Part shown: positions 26,001-35,374 of the stretch, piece by piece
Position numbering within the stretch: position 1 is the stretch's first letter
Layout of the letters: the number at the start of each line of letters is the position of its first letter
NCBI RefSeq assembly: GCF_900106925.1
Contig: NZ_FNNZ01000029.1
Coordinates: forward strand, 1 to 43,688
DNA: 43,688 nucleotides
Source: Thiocapsa roseopersicina
Lineage (GTDB): Bacteria > Pseudomonadota > Gammaproteobacteria > Chromatiales > Chromatiaceae
Reading direction: 5' to 3'
Translations under genes and position numbers: made by a program
The notes under the pieces: model-generated
Database searches by the model: none
Seen by the model: the letters and a program-made list of their open reading frames with translations, nothing else
What the model was told of the DNA's origin: nothing

Positions 26001-26610
26001 CGCGCTGATCGAAGAGAAGGCCGACGCCGATCGTACCCTGAAGGCGATGGGCGGCGAGGGCACTGCCGCCGCGCTCGCCGAGGAGGTCCAGCAGCTCCTC
26101 GCCGGCATCCGCACCCATGCCGAGCAGTATGTCCGGCTCAAGCTCGCGGCGCGCATCCTGCGCGACGAGATCGAACGCTTCCGCCGCCAAAACAGCGACC
26201 CGATCCTCGGGCTCACCAGCCGCTATTTCGCGAGCCTGACCTGCGGTGCCTTCAGTGCGGTCGAGACCGATTTCGACGAGGCCGACCAGCCCGTCCTGGT
26301 CGGTCTGCGCAACAGCGGCGAGCGGCTGCGCGTCGAGGCGATGAGCACGGGTACCCGCGATCAACTCTACCTGGCGCTGCGTCTCGCCAACCTGGAGCAC
26401 TATCTGGCAAACGCCGAGCCGATGCCGTTCGTCGTCGACGATATCCTCATCCAGTTCGACGACGCGCGCGCGCTCGCCACACTCGCGACCCTGGCGGACT
26501 TCTCGGCCAAGACCCAGGTGATCCTCTTCACGCACCATGGACGCGACATCGAGCAGGCCCGGCAGCTCGATCCGCGCCGGGAGCGGGTTTGGGTCCACCG
26601 TTTGGCGTGA
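23068..26610 (+). CDS. yhaN: YhaN-type AAA ATPase (SbcC/Rad50-like)
   Basis: The 1180-residue SMC-like ATPase has Walker A FGPNEAGKSS (about 32-41). Long arms rich in Arg, Glu and Leu (about 180-1030) are predicted coiled coils. A C-terminal lobe has the signature STGTRDQLYLALRLA and Walker B PFVVDDILIQFDD, ending in ILFTHH. No CxxC zinc hook is visible in the arms, unlike SbcC/Rad50 and as expected for the YhaN group. ATG 23068 overlaps the nuclease stop. The two proteins should form one DNA-processing complex. Confidence 0.88.
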   Translation: MKILELDLRAFGPFTDRRLDLSAGREGLHLVFGPNEAGKSSALRALRALLFGIAERTRDDFRHGKQELRLGGRLRSRLGEELEFVRRKGRKSTLLDVEGKAIGEDALAPFLGEVDDGLFERLFGIDYEGLIDGGQALLEERGREAEALFGTALGATAIHRVLDRLDQEANGLFLPRASKPKINALIGDLGETERRLREASLSVRQWEQARESLDRTVRELASMDREIERMTLERNRLERIRRTLPELVRMARVQAQLDGIGEVPALAEDFAARREEALAKQTRAGEARANAQHRLEGLRESIRDLGKDVSDDLLRESESIDDLRERLGSYRKAARDRADLMAEQARREAEAVALLRQVRPDLTPDQMPADVARLAPLLARRRRATDLGTRQAALSEAVTKTRADLAETQARLERRTAALAELPPTVVSPDLQAALDAARRAGDLDQTIVEERLGLTAQLKACEQDLGALGLWSGGLADLLAAPLPDEESLRRFADETRGLQEQRQVLAAKRSEAMAERWRCEEALRVLELSGSVPSEDDLTQTRAHRDFGWQLVKRTWLDGADVSADVAQYSAQAPLADAFEGAVTGADEVADRLRREAQRVHERAMTQARSEASRHEHDEAERALADLELHAGRSQLAWGALWSGCGLTPLSPPEMLPWLARAARLRDRIRQTDELRDRIEAREALRDAHRAALLSVLSAPGSTADRASTAIDAQDLGGLIRLAEGRQRAAEEGARARLALEHDVAELQERVRRLGRALSDAETARAQWQADWTVLMTELGLAPDATPGEVSDDLQAIADAVAKVEAGAVLGARIAGIDRDAVAFLGQTRDLFGRLAVDLLDRPVEEAILTLHARLGEQRALGTRLEELRTQAGRAEEEVREAETAIAVAERVLAELCRQAACEAPEQLPLIEERVRERRRLAAELTAIERALIQAGDGLGIDALAREADAVDQERVVTRLAEIDACLEQELRPAHRALIEEKADADRTLKAMGGEGTAAALAEEVQQLLAGIRTHAEQYVRLKLAARILRDEIERFRRQNSDPILGLTSRYFASLTCGAFSAVETDFDEADQPVLVGLRNSGERLRVEAMSTGTRDQLYLALRLANLEHYLANAEPMPFVVDDILIQFDDARALATLATLADFSAKTQVILFTHHGRDIEQARQLDPRRERVWVHRLA

Positions 26611-26626
26611 CGCCCGCAGGGCGTTT
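26610..26626 (+). terminator. Possible terminator after yhaN
   Basis: ACGCCC (26610-26615), loop GCA, GGGCGT (26619-26624), then TT. The stem is short and the T tract is poor, so efficiency is doubtful. Confidence 0.35.
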
Positions 26627-26672
26627 GCCGACGGGATCCAGCGCCGCTCGAGGGTTCGCAGGCGTCTCTTGC

Positions 26673-26700
26673 TTGCTCTGCGGGTGCGAAGCCCTATTTA
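26673..26700 (+). promoter_or_regulatory. Possible sigma-70 promoter for ibaG
   Basis: TTGCTC (26673-26678) and TATTTA (26695-26700) are separated by 16 bases and lie 77 bases before the TTG start at 26777. It is the only AT-rich island in this gap. Confidence 0.3.
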
Positions 26701-26776
26701 ATGTGATTGGCGGCGAGCGCGCGACCGGCGGCTGCTCGCCGGGGGCAACAGGAATCGATGCAATCAGGAGTCAGCG

Positions 26777-27019
26777 TTGGAAATCGAAGCAGTCGCACAA
26801 CTCATCCGCCAGGGCCTCCCCGGCGCGGAGGTCCAGGTCTCCGGCGACGGGAGTCATTTCGACGCCGTCGTCGTCAGCGAGGTCTTCGAGGGCCTCACGC
26901 CGATCAAAAAGCAACGGCTTGTGATGGACACCGTCAAATCGCAGATTGCAAGCGGGGAGCTTCACGCCCTGTCGATCAAGACCTTGACTCCCGCGCAACG
27001 CGCCGAGCAAGGCGGCTGA
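26777..27019 (+). CDS. ibaG: BolA/IbaG family protein
   Basis: The 80-residue protein is a BolA-fold protein: GAEVQVSGDGSHFDAVVVSEVFEG followed by IKKQRLVMDTVKSQI and LHALSIKTLTP. The conserved His27 (SHF) and C-terminal His63 can take part in [2Fe-2S] sharing with monothiol glutaredoxins. It is closer to IbaG (YrbA) than to BolA in length and ending. The start is TTG at 26777, with AGGAG nine bases upstream. Unlike in many relatives, no murA or mla genes are adjacent. Confidence 0.85.
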   Translation: MEIEAVAQLIRQGLPGAEVQVSGDGSHFDAVVVSEVFEGLTPIKKQRLVMDTVKSQIASGELHALSIKTLTPAQRAEQGG

Positions 27020-27139
27020 CTACGGCCGATCCGATCCGATCCGGTCCGGTCCGGTCTGGGATGCTCCAACCTTGCCAAGGGCGGACCCGCTGTCATACTT
27101 GAAAGTGACGGATGAGCGCCTTGCGCAGGAGGTCAAGCC

Positions 27140-27379
27140 ATGTTTCTCAAACATCGCACTACCGGCAAGATGATCGAGGTCCTGAGTCAGCGGGACCTGT
27201 TCAACCCGATGCACCCGAAGATCGTCGGGCGCTATCACTATGGCGAAGAGGCCCAAGAGCCGGAGACGTTCGACAAGACCGAGCTGATGTTCATCTCGGA
27301 CGAGTTGCTGCCGCGCTGCTGGACCGACAGTCATTATCGCGACGACGAGATCCACCACTACTACAAGAAGGCATCCTGA
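27140..27379 (+). CDS. Small conserved protein of unknown function
   Basis: The 79-residue protein (MFLKHRTTGKMIEVLSQRDLFNPMHPKIVGRYHYGEEAQEPE… in part) resembles small proteins of gammaproteobacteria with HAGEE and LPRCW patterns (here YHYGEEAQ and LLPRCWTDSHYR). I know of no function for them. There is no signal peptide or membrane segment. AGGAGG stands nine bases before the ATG. A strong hairpin follows the stop, so it is transcribed alone or with ibaG. Confidence 0.65.
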   Translation: MFLKHRTTGKMIEVLSQRDLFNPMHPKIVGRYHYGEEAQEPETFDKTELMFISDELLPRCWTDSHYRDDEIHHYYKKAS

Positions 27380-27390
27380 ACGGATGCGGA

Positions 27391-27414
27391 CCGGCCCGAG
27401 CCTGCTCGGGCCGG
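27391..27414. terminator. Strong GC hairpin between convergent genes
   Basis: CCGGCCCGAG (27391-27400), loop CCTG, CTCGGGCCGG (27405-27414), with TATCTT after it. It separates the small gene ending at 27379 from the oxidoreductase gene on the other strand and could serve both. Confidence 0.7.
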
Positions 27415-27426
27415 TATCTTCACGTC

Positions 27427-28440
27427 TTAGCTTCCCTCCGCACCGGATGCAGGCTTGACCTGCACCAAGACGCGCCCATGCGTCTTCCCCGCGAGCATGT
27501 CCTCGAAGATCCGGGGCAGGGCATCCAGATCGACGGTCTCTCCGAGTAGCAGGTCCACGTCGGCCGGGCGCCAGTCGCCGGCCAGATGGCCCCAGAGCTC
27601 GGTACGCAGGGCCTGCGGGATATCCACCGAGTTGCAGCCGAGCAGACTCACCCCGCGCAGGATGAAGGGCATCACGGTGGTCTCGAGCAGATGGCCGCCG
27701 GCGAGCCCGATGCTGGCGATGTTCCCGTTCGGGACTGTGGTGCGGGTGATCTGTGCCAGGATCTCGCCGCCGACATTGTCGATCGCACCGCCCCAGAGGG
27801 CCTTCTCCAATGGTCGTTTTGCCTCGGCCAGTGCATCGCGCCCGATGATGCGAGCCGCACCGATCGCCTTGAGCCAGTCCGCAAGCTCCGGTTTGCCCGA
27901 GAGCGCGACCGCCTCGTAGCCGAGCCGGGCAAGGATTGCGATGGACATGGAGCCGACCCCGCCGCTGGCGCCCGTCACCAGGATCGGACCCGTCTCGGGT
28001 CGCTGACCGTTGACGCGCATCCGATGAACCGCGAGTGCTGCGGTGAGTCCGGCGGTGCCGAGGATCATGGTGGAGCGCGGATCCAATCCGACCGGAATCG
28101 GCGTCAACCAGGTCGCAGGCACCCGCAGATACTCGGCATAGCCGCCGTCGTGATCGAAGCTCAGACCCCAGCCCGTCGCCACGACCGCATCGCCTGCCCG
28201 GTAGGCGGGATCGTTGGATTGCTCCACGATGCCGGCTGCATCGACACCGCCGACCAGCGGGAAGGTGCGCAGGATCTTGCCGCGTCCCGTGCCTGCGAGT
28301 GCATCCTTGTAATTGACGCTCGAATGGGTGACCCGAACCAGGACCTCGCCTGTCTCGGGGGCCTGCTTCGGCAGCGCCTCGAGACCGGCGCGGTGACCCA
28401 GTTCGTCCTGATGAATCCGGAATGCGCGATAGGTTTCCAC
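27427..28440 (-). CDS. acuI: AcuI/YhdH-family NADPH-dependent oxidoreductase
   Basis: The 337-residue MDR protein has SSVNYKDALAGTGRGKI, FPLVGGVDAAGIV and the nucleotide-binding GASGGVGSMSIAIL, which define the YhdH/AcuI subgroup. It has no zinc ligands. AcuI reduces acryloyl-CoA to propionyl-CoA, while close relatives are annotated as quinone reductases, so the substrate remains open. It starts at ATG 28440, 13 bases after the fumarase stop, so both are likely in one transcript. Confidence 0.85.
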   Translation of the reverse strand: METYRAFRIHQDELGHRAGLEALPKQAPETGEVLVRVTHSSVNYKDALAGTGRGKILRTFPLVGGVDAAGIVEQSNDPAYRAGDAVVATGWGLSFDHDGGYAEYLRVPATWLTPIPVGLDPRSTMILGTAGLTAALAVHRMRVNGQRPETGPILVTGASGGVGSMSIAILARLGYEAVALSGKPELADWLKAIGAARIIGRDALAEAKRPLEKALWGGAIDNVGGEILAQITRTTVPNGNIASIGLAGGHLLETTVMPFILRGVSLLGCNSVDIPQALRTELWGHLAGDWRPADVDLLLGETVDLDALPRIFEDMLAGKTHGRVLVQVKPASGAEGS

Positions 28441-28453
28441 TAGATCACCTCCG

Positions 28454-29977
28454 CTACATGATCTGCACTGGGATCAGGCCGATCTTGCTGCGCCACTTGG
28501 CCGGCCCCGTTTGATGAACGGACTCGCCTCGGCTGTCGACGGCGACGGTCACCGGCATGTCTTCGACCTCGAATTCGCGGATCGCCTCCATCCCGAGGTC
28601 ATCGAAGGCGATGAGTCGCGACGACTTGATCGCCTTGGCGACCAAGAAGGCCGCGCCGCCGACGGCCATCAAGTAGACCGCTCCATGCTTCTTGATGGCG
28701 TCGATTGCCGCGGGACCGCGCTCGGCCTTGCCGATCATCCCGATCAGTCCGGTGCGCTCGAGCAGCTGGTCGGTGAACTTGTCCATCCGTGTGGCGGTGG
28801 TCGGTCCGGCCGGACCCACGACCTCGTCCCGCACCGGGTCGACCGGGCCGACGTAGTAGATGAACCGGTCGGTGAGATCCACGCCCTCGGGCAGGCGCTC
28901 GCCCCGATCCAGGAGATCGGCGATGCGTTTGTGCGCGGCGTCCCGGCCGGTCAGCAGCTTGCCCGAGAGCAGAAGACGCTCGCCCGGCTGCCAGGTCGCG
29001 ATCTCCTCGCGGGTCAGGCCGTCGAGCTGGACGCGACGCGCCCCGGCTGCCGCGTCCCAGGTGATCGGAGGCCAATCGTCCAGACTCGGCGGAACGAGCG
29101 CAACCGGCCCGGAGCCGTCGAGCGTGAATTCCAGATGCCGCGTCGCCGCGCAGTTCGGAATCATGGCGACCGGGAGCGAGGCGGCATGGGTCGGATAGGT
29201 CAGGATCTTCACATCCAGCACCGTGGTGAGCCCGCCGAGACCCTGCGCGCCGATGCCGAGCCCGTTGACCTTCTCGTGCAGCTCCAGGCGCAGCGCCTCG
29301 ATGGGGTTCGCCGGTCCGCGAGCCTTGATCTCGTGGATGTCGATGTCCTCCATCAGCGACTCCTTCGCGAGGAGCATCGCCTTCTCGGCGGATCCGCCGA
29401 TGCCGATGCCGAGCATCCCGGGCGGGCACCATCCCGCACCCATGGTCGGCACCGTCTTGAGCACCCAGTCGACCAGGCTCTCACTCGGGTTCAAGACCGC
29501 GAATTTCGCCTTGTTCTCTGAGCCTCCGCCCTTTGCCGCCAGACGCACCTCGACGTGATCGCCCGCAACCAGCTCGACATGCACGACAGCCGGCGTGTTG
29601 TCCCCGGTGTTCTTGCGCTCACCGATGGGGGGCGAGACCATGGATGCGCGCAGTACATTGTCGGGATGGCAGTAAGCCCGGCGCACACCCGCGTCGACCA
29701 TCTCCTGAATCCCCGAGGTCGCGTCCCAGCGCACATCCATGCCGATCTTCAGAAAGACCACCACCATGCCGGTGTCCTGACAGATCGGCCGGTGGCCCTC
29801 TGCACACATCCGGGAATTGACCAGGATTTGCGCCATCGCATCCTTCGCGGCAGGTGATTCTTCGATGGCGTAAGCCGCTGTCAGGGCTTGGATATAGTCG
29901 CGCGGGTGATAGTAGGAGATGAATTGCAGCGCGTCGGCGATGCTTTGGACAAAATCGGTTTCGCGGATGATGGTCAT
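28454..29977 (-). CDS. fumA: Class I fumarate hydratase (iron-sulfur, FumA/FumB type)
   Basis: The 507-residue enzyme contains both halves of class I fumarase. The N-terminal domain has CQDTGMVVVFLKIG, KGGGSENKAKF and PPGMLGIGIGGSAEKAMLLAKE. The C-terminal domain has GPTTATRMDKFTDQLL and KHGAVYLMAVGGAA. Cysteines in the blocks ICQDTG, GWCPPG and PNCAATRH are the expected [4Fe-4S] ligands. It hydrates fumarate to malate in the citric acid cycle. ATG 29977 (MTIIRETDF) is chosen because it is the family's usual start; the reading frame upstream is not conserved. Confidence 0.93.
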   Translation of the reverse strand: MTIIRETDFVQSIADALQFISYYHPRDYIQALTAAYAIEESPAAKDAMAQILVNSRMCAEGHRPICQDTGMVVVFLKIGMDVRWDATSGIQEMVDAGVRRAYCHPDNVLRASMVSPPIGERKNTGDNTPAVVHVELVAGDHVEVRLAAKGGGSENKAKFAVLNPSESLVDWVLKTVPTMGAGWCPPGMLGIGIGGSAEKAMLLAKESLMEDIDIHEIKARGPANPIEALRLELHEKVNGLGIGAQGLGGLTTVLDVKILTYPTHAASLPVAMIPNCAATRHLEFTLDGSGPVALVPPSLDDWPPITWDAAAGARRVQLDGLTREEIATWQPGERLLLSGKLLTGRDAAHKRIADLLDRGERLPEGVDLTDRFIYYVGPVDPVRDEVVGPAGPTTATRMDKFTDQLLERTGLIGMIGKAERGPAAIDAIKKHGAVYLMAVGGAAFLVAKAIKSSRLIAFDDLGMEAIREFEVEDMPVTVAVDSRGESVHQTGPAKWRSKIGLIPVQIM

Positions 29978-30078
29978 GGGTCGGCGGCGTCTCGTTGCGG
30001 ACATCCACGCAGTATAGCAAGTGGCCAGGAGCCGGGTTCGGAGCGCCGCCGTGCGAGGCGGCAAAGGCGGTCGATGCT

Positions 30079-30543
30079 TCAGGCGTGATCCGGCAGGAAG
30101 GTTTCCGAGAGGATCTCGTCGGAGCTCCACGGACAGGTTGCGGGGAAGGTCGATTCATCGATCCCGGTGTCGCGCTCGGCCATGGCACTGGCACTGCCGT
30201 AGACGTCCGCGACGATCTCCGGAAGAGGTCGACGTAGGCTCGGGTTCTGACTCAGCAAGCGCTGCACCTTGCGTCGTTGCTCTTTGATGGTGCCGGTCCA
30301 AGAGCTCGATCTCGCCTCGGGCTGGAATCGCCACTTGATGAGATGGGTCAGGAGAACCTCCAGCCGACTCTCCAATGCACGCCGTTCGCTTCGTCCCATG
30401 TCCTCGACCTCTTCGGCGACGGCATCCCAATCGATCCCTGCAAATCGACGTGCACGAATGGCCTCGGCGGTCTGGAGCGCCCAAGCATGAAAGTCGGTAT
30501 CGGGTGAGGTGGCGGGTGCGTTGATCGTTGCCGCGCGTGTCAT
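30079..30543 (-). CDS. DUF29 family protein
   Basis: The 154-residue protein carries the DUF29 pattern: DFHAWALQTAEAIRARRF, DWDAVAEEVEDMGRSERRALESRLEVLLTHLIKW, SSWTGTIKEQRRKVQRLL and NPSLR. The family is helical, widespread in cyanobacteria and proteobacteria, and has no known function. It often occurs in many copies per genome near mobile or toxin genes. ATG 30543 is chosen as the start nearest the conserved domain. The gene is alone on this strand, divergent from tRNA-Val. Confidence 0.85.
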   Translation of the reverse strand: MTRAATINAPATSPDTDFHAWALQTAEAIRARRFAGIDWDAVAEEVEDMGRSERRALESRLEVLLTHLIKWRFQPEARSSSWTGTIKEQRRKVQRLLSQNPSLRRPLPEIVADVYGSASAMAERDTGIDESTFPATCPWSSDEILSETFLPDHA

Positions 30544-30638
30544 GTCGGAGTGCTCTCGGGCATCGCCTCGTGGTTTGGTCGAGTGAAGCATAGACCCGAT
30601 CCTCCGTACAGGCAGCCCATGGTCGATTAAAAAAGGCT

Positions 30639-30667
30639 TGGCAAAGATCGTAGGGGCCTGTAATATT
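30639..30667 (+). promoter_or_regulatory. Sigma-70 promoter of tRNA-Val
   Basis: TTGGCA (30639-30644), a 17-base spacer and TAATAT (30662-30667) lie just ahead of the tRNA. A GC-rich stretch follows the -10 box, as expected of a stringently controlled discriminator. Confidence 0.75.
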
Positions 30668-30683
30668 CCGGGCTCGCAACGAC

Positions 30684-30760
30684 AGGCGCGTAGCTCAGTT
30701 GGTTAGAGCACCACCTTGACATGGTGGGGGTCGTTGGTTCGAGTCCAATCGCGCCTACCA
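30684..30760 (+). tRNA. tRNA-Val (anticodon GAC)
   Basis: Acceptor arm AGGCGCG pairs with CGCGCCT. The D arm is GCTCAGTTGGTTAGAGC, the anticodon stem CCACC/GGTGG holds the loop TTGACAT (GAC), the T arm contains TTCGAGT, and CCA is encoded at 30758-30760. Length is 77 bases. Confidence 0.95.
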
Positions 30761-30768
30761 AACATCAG

Positions 30769-30836
30769 CCGCCAGCTCCGGCCGTTGGCCGCTCGACATC
30801 TTTCGAGCAGCCCCGCGCTGGGGCTGGCGGTTTTTT
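30769..30836 (+). terminator. Branched terminator after tRNA-Val
   Basis: An outer stem CCGCCAGC (30769-30776) with GCTGGCGG (30823-30830) encloses three small hairpins and is followed by six T residues. It lies between the tRNA and thrS and could also act as an attenuator for thrS. Confidence 0.75.
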
Positions 30837-30885
30837 CATGTGATCCCTCGTATCGATCACCACTGAGCACTTTGAAGGTTTCGTT

Positions 30886-32805
30886 ATGCCCGTCGTGACC
30901 CTGCCGGATGGTTCCAAGCGTCAGTTCGATGCCCCCGTGTCCGTTCGGGACGTCGCCGCCTCCATCGGTGCCGGCCTGGCCAAGTCCGCGCTCGCCGGTC
31001 GGGTCGACGGGACGCTGGTCGATACCTCCTTCATGATCGGACAGGATGCGGACCTGGCGATCGTCACCGTCAAGGATGAGGAGACCGCGCTCGAGCTGTT
31101 GCGTCACGACGCTGCGCATGTGATGGCCCAGGCGGTGCAGGAGCTTTATCCGGGCACGCAGGTGACCATCGGCCCCGCTATCGAGAACGGCTTCTACTAC
31201 GACTTCGCTCGCGACGAGCCCTTCACGCCGGAGGATCTCGAGGCGATCGAGGCGCGTATGCACGAGATCGTCAAGCGCGATCTCCCCATCGTGCGCGAGA
31301 TCTGGGATCGCGAGCAGGCCAAGCAGGCTTTCGCCGAGCTCGGCGAGCATTACAAGGTCGAGATCATCGAGGACATCATCCCCGAGGGCGAGGCGGTCTC
31401 CGTTTATCGTCAGGGCGATTGGTTCGATGTTTGCCGAGGTCCGCATCTGCCGAGTACCGGCAAGCTCGGCAACGGGTTCAAGCTGATGAAGCTGGCGGGT
31501 GCCTATTGGCGCGGCGATTCGAAGAATCCCATGCTCCAGCGCATCTACGGCACCGCATGGCGCGACAAGAAGGAGTTGGCGGCCTATCTGCATCGCCTGG
31601 AAGAGGCCGAGAAGCGCGATCATCGCAAGCTCGGCAAGCAGCTCGATCTGTTCCACTTCCAGGACGAGGCGCCGGGCATGGCCTTCTGGCATGCCAAGGG
31701 GCGGGTGATCTACCGTCTCGCCGAAGGCTATATGCGCGAGAAGCTCGACGAGTACGGCTATCAGGAAGTCGAGACTCCGCAGGTGCTTGATCGCTCGCTT
31801 TGGGAGCGCTCGGGTCATTGGGATAAGTTCGCGGGCGGCATGTTCACGACTCATCTGGACGATCGCGACTATGCGATCAAGCCGATGAACTGCCCCGGTC
31901 ATATCCAGCTCTTCAATCAAGGGCTCAAGAGCCATCGCGATCTGCCGCTGCGCATCGCCGAGTTCGGCGTGGTGCATCGCAACGAGCCCTCGGGCACCTT
32001 GCACGGTCTGATGCGTGCACGCCGCTTCACCCAGGACGACGCGCATGTCTTCTGCACGGAGGCGCAGCTGCAGGACGAGGTTGCGACCCTGATCGACATG
32101 GTCTTCGAGACCTACCACGACTTCGGCTTCACCGAGATCGATCTGGCTCTCTCGTTGCGTCCGGACAAGCGCGTCGGCAGCGACGATCTTTGGGACAAGG
32201 CCGAGGCGGCGCTGGACCAGGCGCTCAAGGCGAAAGGTTTGGAGTTCAAGGTGCAGCCGGGCGAGGGCGCTTTCTATGGCCCCAAGATCGAGTTCACGCT
32301 GCACGACAGCATCGGTCGTGCCTGGCAGTGCGGCACCATTCAGGTCGACTTCTCGATGCCTGGGCGTCTGGGTGCGCACTACATCGCAGAGGACAACAGC
32401 AAGCAGGTCCCGGTGATGATCCATCGCGCGATCCTGGGCTCGGTGGAGCGCTTTATCGGCATCCTGCTCGAGCACTATGCGGGTCAACTGCCGGTTTGGC
32501 TGTCGCCGACTCAAGCGATGGTGATGAATATCACGGACCGGCAGGCGGATTACGTGAATGAGGTCGCTAAGACCTTGCGCGGGAAGGGCTTCCGCGCCGA
32601 CACGGACTTGAGAAACGAGAAGATCGGCTTTAAAATCCGCGAGCACACCCTGCAACGAGTACCCTATCTGCTCGTCGTCGGTGATCGGGAGGTCGAATCC
32701 CGCTCCGTTGCCGTCCGCGACCGTGCGGGCCAGGACCTCGGAATCCTTCAGCTCGATGCCTTCATCGACCGTCTGAGCGAAGAGATCGCGAACCGGACCC
32801 ACTGA
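30886..32805 (+). CDS. thrS: Threonyl-tRNA synthetase
   Basis: The 639-residue class II synthetase has an N-terminal TGS domain (about 1-60), then an editing domain with [11 protein letters not shown] (HxxxH) and a C-terminal Cys-containing motif (VCRGPHLP). The catalytic core has [40 protein letters not shown] and [15 protein letters not shown], which supply the zinc Cys and His ligands and motifs 2 and 3. An anticodon-binding domain closes it. It charges tRNA-Thr and clears mischarged serine. It is the first gene of the conserved thrS-infC-rpmI-rplT-pheST-ihfA order. Confidence 0.97.
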   Translation: MPVVTLPDGSKRQFDAPVSVRDVAASIGAGLAKSALAGRVDGTLVDTSFMIGQDADLAIVTVKDEETALELLRHDAAHVMAQAVQELYPGTQVTIGPAIENGFYYDFARDEPFTPEDLEAIEARMHEIVKRDLPIVREIWDREQAKQAFAELGEHYKVEIIEDIIPEGEAVSVYRQGDWFDVCRGPHLPSTGKLGNGFKLMKLAGAYWRGDSKNPMLQRIYGTAWRDKKELAAYLHRLEEAEKRDHRKLGKQLDLFHFQDEAPGMAFWHAKGRVIYRLAEGYMREKLDEYGYQEVETPQVLDRSLWERSGHWDKFAGGMFTTHLDDRDYAIKPMNCPGHIQLFNQGLKSHRDLPLRIAEFGVVHRNEPSGTLHGLMRARRFTQDDAHVFCTEAQLQDEVATLIDMVFETYHDFGFTEIDLALSLRPDKRVGSDDLWDKAEAALDQALKAKGLEFKVQPGEGAFYGPKIEFTLHDSIGRAWQCGTIQVDFSMPGRLGAHYIAEDNSKQVPVMIHRAILGSVERFIGILLEHYAGQLPVWLSPTQAMVMNITDRQADYVNEVAKTLRGKGFRADTDLRNEKIGFKIREHTLQRVPYLLVVGDREVESRSVAVRDRAGQDLGILQLDAFIDRLSEEIANRTH

Positions 32806-32879
32806 CGCCCGCCCTGAACAGCGGGGCCGCGCGATCGTCGCGCGCGTCGTGTCTATCAGCGCTTTTGGAGGAACCTGCT

Positions 32880-33398
32880 ATCGCTGCACCAAAGAGAAAC
32901 CGCGTCAACAAGGAGATCAACGTACCGGAAGTACGTCTGATCGGCGCGGACGGAAACCAGGTCGGAGTCGTCAATACGCGCGAGGCATTGGAGATGGCCG
33001 CGGAGGCCGCCCTCGATCTCGTGGAGATCGTTCCAACGTCGGAACCTCCGGTGTGTCGTCTCATGGACTTCGGCAGATTTCTCTTCGACCAGAAGAAGAA
33101 GAAGAACGAAGCCAAGAAGAAGCAGAAGCAGGTTCAAATCAAGGAAGTGAAGTTTCGCCCGGGAACGGACGAAGGAGACTATCAGGTCAAACTACGCAGC
33201 CTGATGCGTTTCCTCAACGAAGGGGATAAGGGCAAGGTCACCATGCGGTTTCGCGGGCGCGAGCATGCGCATCGCGAGCTCGGTCTGGAGCTGTTGAAGC
33301 GGATCGAAAACGACCTTGCGTCCGTCAGCATCGTGGAGCAACAACCCCAAATGGAAGGACGCCAAATGGTCATGGTGCTGGGCCCCAAAAAGAAATAG
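32880..33398 (+). CDS. infC: Translation initiation factor IF-3 (AUC start)
   Basis: The 172-residue IF-3 has its N-domain from [17 protein letters not shown], a basic linker ([13 protein letters not shown]) and a C-domain with [21 protein letters not shown] and [16 protein letters not shown]. No ATG, GTG or TTG is correctly placed. GGAGG (32868-32872) stands seven bases before ATC at 32880, which gives the expected N terminus [14 protein letters not shown] rare AUU/AUC/AUA start is a known infC trait, through which IF-3 represses its own synthesis. The in-frame TTG at 32865 overlaps the ribosome site and is rejected. Confidence 0.93.
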   Translation: MAAPKRNRVNKEINVPEVRLIGADGNQVGVVNTREALEMAAEAALDLVEIVPTSEPPVCRLMDFGRFLFDQKKKKNEAKKKQKQVQIKEVKFRPGTDEGDYQVKLRSLMRFLNEGDKGKVTMRFRGREHAHRELGLELLKRIENDLASVSIVEQQPQMEGRQMVMVLGPKKK

Positions 33399-33547
33399 CG
33401 ACGCGCATCGTCAAGCCAACGGGCGAATCACACTGAGTGTCTCGAGGAGACGATTGTCGGTCGATACGACCGATGCCGTCTTGAAAAAACCTCGGCTCGA
33501 CCTGCGTCGCAATATAATCATTCGGCAAATCGCGGAGTAAAAAACCC

Positions 33548-33745
33548 ATGCCCAAGCTGAAAACAAATCGCGGGGCGGCGAAGCGCTTCAAGCGCACTGC
33601 CTCCGGTTCGGTCAAGTGCAATTCCTCTCATCGGCGTCATATCCTGACCAAGAAGAGCACCAAGCGGAAGCGCCAATTGCGTGCGCCCAAGCGGCTCCAT
33701 AAGTCGGACGTGCGGGTCGCGCTGCGGATGATCCCCTACTGCTGA
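33548..33745 (+). CDS. rpmI: 50S ribosomal protein L35
   Basis: The 65-residue basic protein begins [20 protein letters not shown] and ends [12 protein letters not shown], matching L35 throughout. It lies 149 bases after infC. That gap contains no gene but may hold the translational operator by which L20 controls rpmI and rplT in gammaproteobacteria. rplT starts 44 bases downstream. Confidence 0.97.
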   Translation: MPKLKTNRGAAKRFKRTASGSVKCNSSHRRHILTKKSTKRKRQLRAPKRLHKSDVRVALRMIPYC

Positions 33746-33789
33746 TCTGCCGATCGCAGTGCACTTGAACGAATCTCAGGAGTCAAACA

Positions 33790-35294
<1,505 letters not shown>

Positions 35295-35374
35295 AATCGG
35301 CGTCAACCCATTGCAATCCAATCGATTCTCGTCTCGTTGAACGGGATAAGAACTAGCGTACAGGGCAGCAGCAG

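Noticed and set aside
24016..26598. Long open frame on the minus strand opposite the YhaN ATPase (860 codons)
   Set aside because: In this GC-rich DNA the antisense frame stays open because of codon bias. The plus-strand protein has clear ATPase motifs, while the antisense text has none.
30703..32802. Long minus-strand frame opposite thrS (699 codons)
   Set aside because: The plus strand encodes a full threonyl-tRNA synthetase. The antisense frame runs on into the tRNA-Val region and has no family motif.
32865..32879. TTG at 32865 as the infC start
   Set aside because: It overlaps the GGAGG ribosome site that serves the ATC at 32880 and would add residues not expected in IF-3.
33481..33518. 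Promoter before rpmI (TTGAAA and TATAAT)
   Set aside because: The boxes are 26 bases apart, too far for sigma-70, and no good -35 exists at 16-18 bases.
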